From Halichondria panicea (taxonomy: Eukaryota; Porifera; Demospongiae; Suberitida; Halichondriidae): DNA of 64,000 nt. Under the pieces are notes generated by a model, which ran no database searches, had not been told where the DNA came from, and saw only the letters and a list, made by a program, of their open reading frames with translations. Location: positions 124,001-188,000 of the forward strand of contig NC_087392.1 in assembly GCF_963675165.1 (NCBI RefSeq), given 5' to 3'. This document shows, one piece after another, positions 9,194 to 21,345 of this stretch (its first letter is position 1; the number at the start of each line of letters is the position of its first letter). The position numbers and the translations under genes were made by a program.

Positions 9194-12041
9194 ATGTCCC
9201 TACACACTCTGCCTATTCTATTCTTCAACCTGGGAGGGGAGATGCTCTACATACTGGACCAGAGGCTCAGAGCACAAAATATTCCTCCAAAGAAATCTGT
9301 TAAAGGTAATCAAAATTTATATTTAAGTATACGTACCTGTACCTAACCCCACTCCCTCCCCGCATAGTCATGAGGGATATTGTGGGTCAGATGTTTGATG
9401 CTCGATGTGTGAAGGAGCTGTTTCGTCCACAGCAGGCGTTCAGTAAGAAGTCTCTGAGGACAGTGTTTGATAGGTTAGCCCACGCCTCCATCATGAAGCT
9501 CAACACCACTGCTATGGACAAGGTGACTAGAGACTCTTATCATGTGTCATCATCATCTGATCCTATATACAGCTATACGACCTCATGATAATGGCGGTGA
9601 AGTATCAGGTAGGACAATACATATGCACACCTGTATGCTAATAGAACGCTTACTGCAGATACTTCTGTGCAGACGAGCTGAAGATGTGATCCTGGTCACC
9701 CTCAACCACTTGGATACTATTCGTGCTCTCGTTGGTGACTCTGATAATCACTCCATCATGCTCAACTCTGCCTGCAAGACTATCGGGAATGTGAGTACCA
9801 ATGCTCTCCTATATAGTGGTGTTCATACATTGCCACAGCATTACGGGCACTTCAGCTCAGCTGACCTCATTCTTCTGCGCAATTCACTACTGACAGTTTT
9901 CCAGGACAGTCACAAGAGAGTGAGTGATACTAGTGAGCATACAGTGACCACCTGTGTTGCATCTGCAGGTGTCTGTGTTTTTGAAGAGTAATGCCCAGCA
10001 AATCAATGGCCGTTTCTTCATCTCTATGGGAGGCCCTGTGCCGTCTGGGTTTGAGGTCCCTGGTACAATCAGGTCAGCTTTAAAAGGCCTTAAACACAAA
10101 ATAATGTTATCAATGATATGACATGTCTGCAGGTACTATGGAGAGGATGGTGCAAAGGTGAGTGAGGAGGACTTTGCCTCGCTGGCGTTATACGAAGCAG
10201 CGGAGGAAGCTGGATCATGGGAGATTGTAGGGAACAGGGTCATCACTCTTGGAACTAACATGTGAGAGCACTAGTAACTTACTAGCTCATGATAGTAGAC
10301 TCGTTGTGTGTATGCAGGTATGCAGCTGACAGTGTGTCTGAGTCAGACAAGGAGTCTAGGGATGAGCCACATGATGAGGACACAGCTCCACAGGTGACCC
10401 TAACATTGCCTGCATGGTACACCATAACCCTGTGTGTTGTGTACAGGCTCCCAAGTCTGATGGTGATCCAGTGATGAGGGCTGAGCTACAGCTGTTGGAG
10501 AAACTGATTATGGGCATCAGGGAACCTCCCTCCTCTGGTGAGTGGTGGTCCCTAGCTCTATATATAGTAGCCATGGTGTCAGCACAGTGCACGTGTATGG
10601 AATATAATAATGTATTGCTGTATTTCAGAGGACAGTTTCAGGCTCCAGTTGTTCCCTGATGACAATGAACAAGACAGGCCATCCAAGAAAAACAAGTAAA
10701 TTTATCTCTCGAATATCAATTTTGATCGTTCCATTTGAAAGATCCCTTTCTAAGCTTTCAGAAAACCATAAAAATTTTGACTTTCAATCCACAGAATTCA
10801 AGTTATGGCAGCTGAAAGATTCCCAAAATCATTGATTAAACGGTGGGGAGGGGGTGTCTTTCAACAGCCATAACTTGAGTACAGTTGATCCAATGTCAAA
10901 AATGTTAGGATTTCTGAAAGCTTAGAAAAATTCCTTTCAAATGATGTGTTTCAATCCAAAATTTCGTCGCGGCCCTAATTTGTCATTTTTCGGCTTTGGA
11001 CCATGGGCTATAATCCATGGTCGGCTAAATTAGAAAATACTTTTATCTCTCGAATATCAATTTTGATCGTTCCATTTGAAAGATCTCTTTCTAAGCTTTC
11101 AGAAAACCATAAAAATTTTGACTTTCAATCCACAGAATTCAAGTTATGGCAGCTGAAAGATTCCCAAAATCATTGATTAAACAGAAGGGGAGGGGGTGTC
11201 TTTCAACAGCCATAACTTGAGTACAGTTGATCCAATGTCAAAAATGTTAGGATTTTCTGAAAGCTTAGAAAAATTCCTTTCAAATGATGTGTTTCAATCC
11301 AAAATTTCGTCGCGGCCCTAATTTGTTATTTTTCGGCTTTGGACCATGGGCTATATATAATCCATGGTCGGCTAAATTAGAAAATACTTTTATCTCTCGA
11401 ATATCAATTTTGATCGTTCCATTTGAAAGATCTCTTTCTAAGCTTTCAGAAAACCATAAAAATTTTGACTTTCAATCCACAGAATTCAAGTTATGGCAGC
11501 TGAAAGATTCCCAAAATCATTGATTAAACGGAGGGGGAGGGGGTGTCTTTCAACAGCCATAACTTGAGTACAGTTGATCCAATGTCAAAAATGTTAGGAT
11601 TTTCTGAAAGCTTAGAAAAATTCCTTTCAAATGATGTGTTTCAATCCAAAATTTCGTCGCGGCCCTAATTTGTCATTTTTCGGCTTTGGACCATGGGCTA
11701 TAATCCATGGTACGGCTAAATTAGAAAATACTTTTATAGTTCCCTCAGCAATTATGTATTACTCTAAATTCCTATGTACAGATCTTCCGTTACTGTGGTT
11801 CAGATTAGTCCTTCAAAGGTACGTCGTGTGTTTATATCTCTTACATGTCATGATAGTTTAGTATGTGCTTGCAGAAAGGAAAGGACGAGCTTCATAAAAT
11901 CATGCAAGATCTAACAGTCCAGGATACTGCACAAGGTAGAGAGTACAACGTGTACAGTATACACAAATTACTTGCATCATTTTTTCTCCAGGACCATACG
12001 ATGATGATGATCTATTGGATTTAATGGACAGTGTTTCTTAG
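9194..12041 (+). CDS. OSCP1: Organic solute carrier partner 1
   Basis: Thirteen exons join in frame to 376 residues, close to the vertebrate length. Exons: 9194-9305, 9368-9522, 9573-9608, 9659-9790, 9839-9919, 9969-10072, 10133-10261, 10318-10393, 10447-10537, 10629-10695, 11782-11818, 11875-11935 and 11992-12041. The start MSLHTLPILFFNLGGEMLYI and the motif RLAHASIMKLN are hallmarks of OSCP1, and the acidic end DDDDLLDLMDSVS matches the conserved C-terminus. OSCP1 was named for modulating organic-ion transport and is widely conserved with cilia; I infer a cilium-related role here. Intron 10 (1,086 bp) is inflated by three tandem foldback repeats that begin a few bases after the splice donor. 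It is head-to-head with TRIM-like B and followed by akirin on the same strand. Confidence 0.95.
10697..11735. repeat. Three tandem foldback repeats (subfamily 2) in OSCP1 intron 10
   Basis: Units start at about 10701, 11042 and 11389 (TTTATCTCTCGAATATCAAT), giving periods of 341 and 347 bp. Each unit holds CTTTCTAAGCTTTCAGAAAA, AAGTTATGGCAGCTGAAAGA and, on the other arm, their approximate complements around a CCATGG...CCATGG centre. The array fills nearly the whole intron and starts about five bases inside the 5' splice site. Confidence 0.9.
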
Positions 12042-12361
12042 GATGTAGAAACTCTGTATATAGGCAACCCGGTCACTATTTTCTGTAATTGGTAAAGATA
12101 CATGTATATTGTTGATAGCTGGTAAGGATCATCACTTACAGTAATTGTATATTGTGTCTGGTAAAGGGTCATTAAGTATAATTAGTCATTATCAGTTGGT
12201 AAGATTATCGCATTTTGATCTGATGCTCTTACCACAAAGTGGTGATGTCATACCGTGTACACCCCAGTACAGTATAGTAATAAACCATCAAATACACGCT
12301 GACATTTCAAACACTTGTGAGGAGAAGGAACGCGTTATCGGCTGTGTTTGGCACTCTGAAA
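12042..12361. other. OSCP1-akirin spacer
   Basis: About 320 bp holding the OSCP1 3' UTR and the akirin promoter. It contains loose reiterations of TTGGTAA/CTGGTAA/GGTAAAG and no coding exon. Nothing else is recognisable. Confidence 0.3.
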
Positions 12362-12931
12362 ATGGCTTGTGTGACTTTGAAACGACCCATAGATGTGCTC
12401 GGAAGTCCCCATGCCGTGGAACACGAGCCCGTGTCTAAGAGAAAACGTTGTGGGCCTAGTTTCTTCCCGACAACTCCACCTGGATCCAGCCATCGCGGCG
12501 ATGGTTACAGAGGGTTCTCACACTATGGGAGCCCCATGTCCAGTAGGGTAGTCAAGAGAGTCAAGAGGAAACTTGAGGTGGATGAAGAAAGTGGACCGTC
12601 GACAACCGGCACAGTCTCGCCCTTCATTCATGCCACCCCACCCTTGCCCACTGGTACGTTCATATTCATGGCAATGCTACCACGTACCTTACAGTGGTGA
12701 TATTTCTAACATTTATACAAGTGTGTAGAGTTACCTACGTACCTAGTCAGTGGTGATTGGGTGTGTGTGTCCTGTGTGTACGGTACTTATAAGGTGTTCA
12801 TTACAGGAAAACTAGTGGCACAGTTGGAACAAGAGCTGAAGAGATTGCAACGTCGTAAGACCATGGACTCTTCGACAGTCGGTGTGGCCTCAACTGGATC
12901 CAGAGAACAGCCCCTCTTTACACTCAGACAG

Positions 12932-12962
<31 letters not shown>

Positions 12963-13445
12963 GCTATCATGATGTGCATCATAATTATGTGTTTATTGTA
13001 CCGTGACTAGATTTTGTGGAGATGATGTGCGTATAAATGCCTGTACACTACAGGTAACCACTGTGTGTCAGAGGATGCTCAAGGAGAGAGAGGAGCAGGT
13101 CAGAGTCGAGTATGACAGAGTACTAGTCACCAAACTCTCTGGTGAGCACTCCTATTGATGTGTGTGTGTGTATTTCACATATCTTGTTTCTCAGAGCAAT
13201 ACGATGCTTTTGTCAAGTTCAGTCATGACCAGGTTGAGAGACGGCTTGCTGAATCAACTTGTAGCTGTAAGTTACACTGAATCCCAACCTACTGTACATT
13301 GTAATAATTATTCTGTTTCTTTGAACCCTGACCTGTGTGTTTGTGTGTGCGTACCAGTTAATGTTTTGCAAGTGTGTATCCCCCCTCCCACTATTTCATA
13401 TTTCATAGTTATGTTCTTCTTTTTCTATGTGCAGATGTTTCATGA
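12362..13445 (+). CDS. Akirin
   Basis: Five exons (12362-12653, 12807-12931, 13054-13141, 13195-13266, 13435-13445) give 195 residues. The start MACVTLKRPIDVL matches the conserved akirin N-terminus and is followed by the basic nuclear-localisation stretch SKRKRC. The centre carries EQPLFTLRQV, the next block LKEREEQVRVEYD, and the last EQYDAFVKFSHDQVERR. The final 11 coding bases sit on a separate exon and restore the family's invariant ending SYVS. If the fourth exon were simply read through, the protein would end CKLH instead. Akirins are small nuclear adaptors linking transcription factors such as NF-kappaB to chromatin remodelling and helping nuclear import of proteasomes. One copy is expected in invertebrates. 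Confidence 0.95.
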
Positions 13446-14188
13446 TCCAATCGACAGAGCCTTTATTTGCACACTGTGTATGCTCCTGCCTACCCAGTCG
13501 TGGCTGCACATCTCATAATCTATATTCACACAAACTCTTGGGAACTTGTTACAATATAACATGTACTCTTGAATCTTATTGTATTGTTCTATTGTGTCCA
13601 TTTTATGTATTATGTTATTATGTGAAGTATTAACAAAGACTTTTTCTGCGCTGCTGGCATTGTGTACAAGTATTGTGGTTACTATACATGCACTCACTAT
13701 AAGGGAGTTCCCCTACTGTCATTTCCTACTTGAACCCAACGCCACAAACACTAGAAATACAAGTAAATTTTGTTCGTTTACAACTTACAAGCTAAAAGCG
13801 CTCATGCATGTAATTGTTGGAGCTCAGCTTGCCGGCTAACCTGTACCTAGTACCTGTTCCTGTACCACCTCAGATTATTGTCAGCCAAGTAAGTAACAAT
13901 AAGAATAGATCAATGTAGCAGCTGTGGGTTGATATTATTGAATAATCTATGGATAGATCATCTAGCCTGTCCATAGGGTGTGTGTGGGTGTGCAGTGCAT
14001 GCAACAGAGGATTGTAGATGTAGCTAGAGATGTACTGGTCAGCTCAGTTGATGGTGGTAGTATTATTGTCCATTGTTATAAGTTGGCTAATGCAACTACG
14101 TTACTCAAAACATTATTTGTGTGCATTAACGATGTGCAGGTATCCCTGATTGATGCTATCTTTGCTGTGAGCTGATCGTGTGTCTGCT
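13446..14188. other. Akirin-p190-like spacer
   Basis: About 740 bp with no convincing coding exon. It should include the akirin 3' UTR and the 5' region of the p190-like gene. Several GTAGCTAG-like and TACCTGT-like reiterations are present near 13840-13870. A GTGTGTGG/TGCAG stretch near 13978-14000 could be a cryptic acceptor for a 5' UTR exon. Confidence 0.3.
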
Positions 14189-17100
14189 ATGTCCTCCAAA
14201 GAGTTTATTGCTTGTGTGGTGGGGCTCAGTTTTGAGCCAGGAGAGCCATTCAATTGGAAACCAGGCGTTGGAAAGTCTTGTCTGTGTCATCGCTTCACTC
14301 ATCCTGGCCTGGACGATTACATCGACAGCCATCCATCAGTACTAGCATTGCACGAGTTTGAGAGCCATGTCATCAACAGTGATCATTTCTTGTATTGGGG
14401 GTCGCCCGAAGTAAATTTCCGTACAACAGATTCTCATAAGTCTGTTACTCTGAAGGTACACATTGTGGAGCAAACTGTGTTCTATCAAGACGTTACTTGT
14501 CAGCCATTCAATGCATCCACTAGGCCAGACCGACCCGAGTTCTACAATAGACGCATCTCTGGTCCAATAGAATCTCCAGGGAAACTATCCTATCAATCGA
14601 GGGATGATATTGTATCGCCTGCAGACTACAACGCTGCCGTGTACCCCTCAGGCATTTCTAAACTGACTTGTGGATTTGTTGTGGTTGTGGATGTGTCTCA
14701 GAAAGGTATTGCATTTGAGCAGCAGTTGAACAGAGCTGAGAAGGTTCTTGACCATCTTACAAAGCACAAACGAAAGCTGGTCATAGCTGCAACGAAGCGT
14801 GATAAAGCGTTCGTTCCTTCTCTTGATAAAGTCTACGATATGAAGAAGAAGTACAAAACCACTGTAGTAGAAGTGTCTGCTGAACATAACCACAACGTCA
14901 AAGAGTGCTTCAGAGTTCTTGCCTACAAGGTGCTCAAGAGCTCTAAACTCTCCTCTCAAGTTCAAACGTATCCAGAGGCTGCTCACATTAGTTTGTTCTC
15001 AAAGGGTTCAGCCAAAAGATCGTTTATCTCGTTTATCAAGAAGCGAATCAACGACCCTGACGAGCGTATTGGTGCCATCGAGAGGAACGAAGAGTACAAG
15101 GACTGTGTGCTGGTGATTGGCAAGTACGAGACAGACAAACTGTTCGCAAAGCATGTGCTGGAGGTATTTAACGGGAAGGTGGATCTGTATGCAGGAGCCA
15201 AGGACAACCCTGAGATGAGGGAGGAGTTTCTGGAGGACTTTGTTGCACAGAGGGAAGACCTGGCTCTCTACACTACAGAGCTGAAAGAGTGAGTGTTTGT
15301 GTGTGTTGAACAGTTCGTGAATAGCTTTTGATTATAAATTATATACAGTCAATTGCCCTTGACAGGTGCATATTGTGCGATTGGCTTCTATTTTAGGTAT
15401 GCATATGTTAGACAGCCTTAAACGAAATTCCCAACATTCATAGTACAGTGGCTCTGCCAGTTCCTACAGCCTCTTCCATTTGATTCCTGTAGTCCTATCC
15501 ATGGCCAGGAGTGCATGTCCTACCCATGGCCGGGAGTGCATGTCCTACCCATGGCCAGGAGTGCATGTCCTACCCATGGCCAGGAGTGCATGTCCTACCC
15601 ATGGCCAGGAGTGCATGTCCTACCGTATAGTGTGCTTGAGAGTATATGCATTAATGTGTGTGTGTGTAAGTTAAAGCTTGTTTATCATGTGTTGACAGTA
15701 CAGTGCATTGTGTAATTAAGCTTTGCATCATCTGATTCTCACCGTGTTTGTTGTGCTTTCTCTGGAGATTTATCCATAACTCCTGGTAAAATAAAATAGT
15801 TATTGTCAATATTAATATTGGGACTTTTCTGCTGCCTGGCAGACTGACTAGGACCGTTCATTGTCTTGGTAGGACACTAGGCACATCCTGTGTTAGTGCA
15901 CACACCTGAGAGTCCCCCCCCCACTAGCTGCTAGCTTCATGTACACGTATCTGGTGTTGGTTTTACTAATGGCTTAGATATTAAAGAAAAATGCCGGTGT
16001 ATGTTTTGTGATGCACACTGGCTGTTACTGTTGCTACATGTAGTTAGGCAGCTACAAGGAGCTATTAGTGGCTAGGCATATGTAACCACGGTGATACAGA
16101 TATAATTTTGGAACCATTGTTGTAAGAGTCCCCGCATTTGACCTTTAGATTGTGTTTCAGTTGTTTTCATTGTTGAAGATTATATGAACAAAGATGTTTG
16201 TTTAGCCTGGCAGGGCACCTGCCTCCCCGTGCTGTATTAGGCTTATCTGTTATATATATCGGACAATGCTGTTAGAGTGTGTTTCTCTGAAGAGGCATGT
16301 GTTATTGATAACATACTGTGTTGTTGCTTTCAGTAAGAGCCGAGATAGTAGCTAGTTGCACACAGTGCACAGAGTGACAATGTTGTGAGTTCTAGTGATG
16401 ACCTTTCTGTTGTGCTCGGCTGTGTGTCTGTGTGTCTGTGTGTCTGTGTGTGCTAATAAAGCAATTGTGGTAGTAGCCATGGTAAGTGCAGCCAACCACA
16501 TATCCTAAGAAGGAATAAACTTTCTGTGCCACTTTCCTATAGCTAAGAGGCTTTTAGCCCAATTGTGTGGGAGTCAACCAATCAACTTGGCTTCTAACGT
16601 GCACCCTAAGTTGCACTTTGTGAGAAGCCAGTCTGTCAAAACATGTGCTCATTTCTAGAACTCTAATTTATTCAAAGCAAAGTGTCTTGACCTGTTTAAT
16701 TCTGCCACCCACCGAGTAAAGAGCTTCTTTGATATGGGTGTGTATTAATGGGCCGGTCTGGTAGCAGTTGGCTTCTGTGTACAGTCAGTATCTCTCTGAT
16801 ACCACTGTTACACAACACGTGTATAAGCTCTTGAATGACTGTTTCTGGGAAGTCAATTATTGTTTACCATCAGCTGGGCCATGGGCTAATGAGTGTGATA
16901 TCATCATCACCACCTCATATTAGTGGTTAGTGTGCTGATATTAGTGGTTAGGGTGGTTAGAGTCCATCTGCCCATAGATAGGATCTGCCCATAGATAAGA
17001 TCTGCCCATCCATCATCCTCACTTCCTTAATTACAGATGGATAGACGCACACATAAAGGAACTAGACTCGGATGACGAAGAAGAAAACAACACTTACGAT

Positions 17101-20100
17101 GATCTCCCCAGTCCTCATACCCCTCCCCACATTGACGACTACCAGTTGTTCCAACGAACCTCCCCCCATCCTAACCCTCCCTCCCCCTTGCCCCCCAGGC
17201 ATGCCCTCATGGCCACACCACTGGACACAGAGGACAACAATTCTTACTACTCTGCTAGGTGAGCCTCACTGTATTTACTTCCATAAGCTTCTTGTAATTA
17301 TTGTTGCTAATTAATTATTATAATTATTATAATATTCTCTTTCTTGCAGTGAGGGCAGTGAAGGACCGGACTATGTGAACTATGACCCCAATGATCCATC
17401 AGTGTGTCTCGATACTCAAGATGTCTCTCCAATACAAAACACACCGTTGCATAATACAAGTAAAGTGATCGCTGACCCTCCGCCCATTTCACCTCGGCAG
17501 AGCATCAAGAATCAAGCAAATGTCCTGGCCAGTTTGCTGGGCCACAAGTCACAAGACCTACCTCCACTAACTGGGTCACATAATTCCGAGCAAGCGCCCA
17601 CCACTCCTACACTGTCCACTTCTCTTCAGCTGACCAAAACAGTACCCCCTCGTGATATAAACCCCCCACCACAAGTCACAGCACCCCCTCATAAAGTGAA
17701 GAGCCCCCCACCACCAGCACCCCCTCGTGAAGTGAACCCCCCACCACAAGTCACAGCACCCCCTCGTGAAGTGAAGAGCCCCCCATCACCAGCACCCCCT
17801 CGTGACATGAAGAGCCCCCCACTAGTCAGCATCAAGCCCACTGTCAAGCCCACCACTGGACCTAACTTAACTGTCACCAGTATAAAGAGCAGAGCTCAAA
17901 ACCTCAGTACACAACTCGGTCATACACAGGTGGAATCATCAACCCCTCCCCCACCAGCACCCAAGCCGAAACCACCACGCTCTCCTGCTATGCAACGACA
18001 ACTAGATAATGCAGGTTTTGATTTGTCTAAACAGAAGAGCAAATCCGTGAGCTCTGAAAGTGAGAATGGAGTTAGAACACCTCCGCCGGTTGCAACGCGA
18101 GTTAGTAGCCTCCCAAGAAACAGTAGCCTGACTGATAGCGATCAAGACTCGGCCCCAAACACTCCTAGATTAACAAGACGACCGTCTAGAGTTGCCCCTC
18201 CTCCTCCGATACGGAACAGCTCACCCCCTGTACCAGTTAGAGCTGCTCCTCCCCCTCCTATGCAACCATTGTCTGAGCTAACTCCTTCAAAACCAAAACC
18301 ACTGTCACCACCTCCCCCTTCAATAGACGAGACCAGTGAAGTGGACCCTGTACCCAAGCGTAGGCTGGACCAAATTAGAGAAAAGATAAGCAAGAGCAAG
18401 AGGAACGGTTACGAGACCAATCAGATAAAAGACAAACCAGAAACTATTGTGAACGAGAACATTTCAACCCAGTTAAAGGAACCACTTAACGAGGAGAAAA
18501 TTCGCAGAGAAAGCTATCAAAAAACTCGGATCAAGTCAGCCTCCGTAGATCCTATCTCCTCTGTAACTCCTCCAATTGTACGGAAGAAATACACCAAGCA
18601 CATATTAAAGTCACAGAGCGAGGACCCTGGTCCCACTCCACCTCCGCCTGTGAAACAGTACCTGGCTCGCATCAATGTTGACCAACCAACGTGTGTCTCC
18701 CCACCTCCGCCACCTCTCCCACCCAGACCAATGGAGGATGAGGCTCCCCAGTTTCCACTTCTCCCACCTAGACCAATGGAGGAGGATGCTCCCCAGTTGC
18801 CACCTCTCCCACCCAGACCAATGGATTTATTAGATGATGAGGCTCCCCAGTTGCCACCACGTACTGAAGAAATGATGGTCATTGAAGAAGACAACAAATC
18901 AAAGCCAAAGGGCCCTAAGAAGAACTATACCAATGTTGATATCACCACTGATCGTGCGGACTCTAATATTACCAGCCCTATCGGTGCTGGAATACTCAAA
19001 AATATACGATTTCGATTGAATCGAAAAGAGAAGTCTCCCTCAACAGACTCTGAGCCACTTACCTCCCCCGCTCACAAAACTTCTCCTTCTCGTAAGCCAC
19101 TGTTAGGGCCTCTCCCCCCACCACCCCCTTCATCCCGAGAGCTACCCCCCATCCCAACCACCCCCCAGGCCCAGTTTGTGGTGATGAAGAATCGACCCCT
19201 TCCACAAGAACCATTCCCGAAAGCTGATAACTATGACGACGATGAGGGTCACGACTACGAAATATTTGATTTCAACGATGATATGCAACCAGTGCTTGTG
19301 AAGCCACAATTGTCACTTGATGCTGGTGTTGTACATTCAACAAGAGGCAACAAAGAGCAATGGTCGATCCCAGCACCTCCAAATCAGAGGATAGACGTTA
19401 CTCAGTCGTTGAATATCAATACCACCTCATCACTTATTAAGAAGTCAAAAACTTTCAATGGCAATGATAGACAACGTACGACAGCTACTTCCAAACAGTT
19501 CAATGTTCCCAAAGGTGTGTGGCCGATGTATGTTGATGGTTACGTGAACACTGAACATCCACCATCAGGATTTGAGGTACAACAGAGTCTCTCCGCTGCC
19601 ATACAATCAAGGCATCTACCGCCCACACCCTTCGAGCAGCTGTCTGGAACAGACCAGACCTCAAAAACAAAAGAAACTCTGGACTATGACTATCCTTTCT
19701 GCAGAACTCTGCCATTACGAGGAAAGAGTGGCACAAGCTGGGGTCCGCTGAGTCCAGCGATAGGTAGTCAGATTCCTGTCCCACCTCGATTCCCCCGCCC
19801 ACACACAACACAGGACCCTGGTGATGATGAAGATGCTGATGACTACATTCATATGCAAACTCAGTTCGGCAACATCGAGGGCAGTTACGTCAATTCCGAG
19901 TCATTGGAGAAAGTTCTTGCCCAGATTCAACCTGAAAATATCACAGCTGAAAACCCACTGAGCCAGTACTCTCGCGATGACATGTACATGAATCTCCCCG
20001 GCGATAGTCACAGCATGTCTCTACCCCTCATGCAGCATGGAGCCTCCACTGTGAAGAAGGGACCATCCGTGTTACCGAAACGTACTCGAGCTGCTTCTAA

Positions 20101-20419
20101 CGTGGGTCCCACTCCACTGGTGGGGGAGCAGCGTCCCAGCTGGCCATCCAATTTGGAACCACCTGCTGAGGAAAGTGTCTTAGAAGAAGATGGTCAACTT
20201 TATGTGAACGTCAACGATAGCCTCCCCTTGTCAGAGAATGTGTTTGAAGGAGATGGTGAACTTTATGTGAATGTCAATGATAGCCTACCCCAGTCCCTCT
20301 TTCAACAAATTGGCCGAGGGTTGGTGTCACCTCCTCGCAGCAAGCAGCCAGTGAATACACCAACTATTAGCCTGCCGCCACGAAATATCAAGCGAGCAAC
20401 CAAAGACAACAGTAGTTAA
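14189..20419 (+). CDS. p190RhoGAP-like GTPase + FF protein with long Pro-rich/YxN tail, no RhoGAP domain
   Basis: Three exons (14189-15288, 17037-17258, 17350-20419) join to 1,463 residues. The first exon aligns with the N-terminus of p190RhoGAP: VVGLSFEPG, the P-loop GVGKSCLCHRF, NSDHFLYWG, HIVEQT, TKRDK (G4) and SAEHN (G5), then one FF-like domain (EEYKDCVLVIGKYETDKLF). FF2-4, the pseudo-GTPase pG1/pG2 domains and the C-terminal RhoGAP domain are absent. The remainder is about 1,050 residues of low-complexity proline-rich sequence with many PPPP-type SH3-ligand motifs, RxxS stretches and six YxN motifs (Y449, 1172, 1287, 1320, 1392, 1413) of Grb2-SH2 type. I infer a tyrosine-phosphorylated scaffold for small-GTPase signalling rather than a GAP. 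The TAA at 20417 is followed by LYRM2 within 140 bp, leaving no room for a missing RhoGAP exon unless it lies past that gene. Confidence 0.85.
15490..15625. repeat. 25-bp minisatellite in the p190-like intron 1
   Basis: About five units of CCATGGCCAGGAGTGCATGT plus CCTAC lie in tandem, nearly identical, with one unit carrying CCGGG. The 1.75-kb host intron (15289-17036) otherwise shows only short GT-rich runs near 16420-16455 and repeated CCATAGATA motifs near 16972-17010. Confidence 0.9.
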
Positions 20420-20557
20420 AGACATTTTATTTATTTTTTATAATGTGTGTGTGTTTTGTAGACAGGATATGTAATATCATTGCTGTTCATTTTGTTGTCA
20501 ATTTATTACTGTGATCAAATGTTGTTTCTTGTGCTGATGATCTATTGCCATTTGAGA

Positions 20558-21085
20558 ATGAAGTCACTGAGACATGTAAGCATCAGTAGTATAGTACAGT
20601 GTTGTATATAAATGCGGCAAAGAATTTCCCCCATATACTCCTTCAAGCCATAACATTGTGTGATATTGTAGCTAGCTAGTGTGTTATTTAGTATGCTGTG
20701 ACAGTGCATGGAGGTCTTAAGCTTGTTGCTATAGACTATACCCATTTAATATTAACATTCCTGGTTAATTGGTACTTGCTACTAGAGTCATAATACCTGC
20801 CTCCCCCCCCTCTGCAGTTCATTACACGACAGCAGGCCCTGTGTTTGTACCGAGAGCTCCTGAGAGCGACTGGACGACTGAAGGAGGGTGGTCAAAGAGC
20901 CGAGACTAGAGCTCATATTAGGGCGGAGTTTGAGCAATGGAGAAACGTGACAGATGAGGTGAAATGTTTAGCAAAGCCAGTGTTGAATAACGTTGTTGTT
21001 TGCACAGGACGTTGTGAAGTTGTTGTTGACTCAAGGAAGGCAAAGTCTGAGAGAACTGCAGTCAAGTATAGCTATGTCAAATTGA
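20558..21085 (+). CDS. LYRM2: LYR motif-containing protein 2
   Basis: Three exons (20558-20575, 20818-20958, 21008-21085) give 78 residues. The first exon has only six codons (MKSLRH) and ends at CAT|GTAAGC. The second begins FITRQQALCLYRELL, containing the LYR-type motif, and the third ends LQSSIAMSN. Length and layout match LYRM2 (LKQF.RRQQ.L.LYR in vertebrates). LYRM proteins are small matrix mitochondrial factors that bind acyl-ACP and act as assembly adaptors; LYRM2 has been tied to complex I. The start was chosen because the tiny exon gives an in-frame ATG and the conserved Leu before the splice. A degenerate duplicate of the last exon follows. Confidence 0.88.
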
Positions 21086-21154
21086 AACTCATTATTTTTA
21101 TATGGAATTTGTGCATTGTAGGTGTAATCATAGATCTATGGTGTATTTGCCAAG

Positions 21155-21203
21155 TTGGCAACGTCGGGAGAACTACAATCAAGTATAGCTACGCCAAATT
21201 GAA
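21155..21203 (+). pseudogene. Degenerate duplicate of the LYRM2 terminal exon
   Basis: The 49-base stretch matches the end of LYRM2 exon 3 (21037-21085) with scattered changes; both end CAAGTATAGCTA.G.CAAATTGA, including the stop. No acceptor directly precedes it. It looks like a short tandem duplication of about 118 bp offset rather than a used alternative exon. Confidence 0.7.
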
Positions 21204-21345
21204 TTCATAGATGTAGTAGCATTGTATGACAACAATATCAGAACAGGCTAGTGTTGCAAATGAGTCAACATAATGAACAGAGATACATGATTGTACAGAC
21301 ATTGAAAGTTTGCCTACAGTAATAACACAGGGTTCTGGAACCACT

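Noticed and set aside
13978-14175. Possible upstream coding exon of the p190-like gene
   Set aside because: The peptide shows no similarity to p190 N-termini, and the conserved domain starts at once after the ATG at 14189.
17689-18897. Glycine-rich minus-strand frames opposite the Pro-rich exon of the p190-like gene
   Set aside because: Antisense of proline codons (CCN) always reads as glycine; the plus-strand exon has splice sites and conserved motifs.
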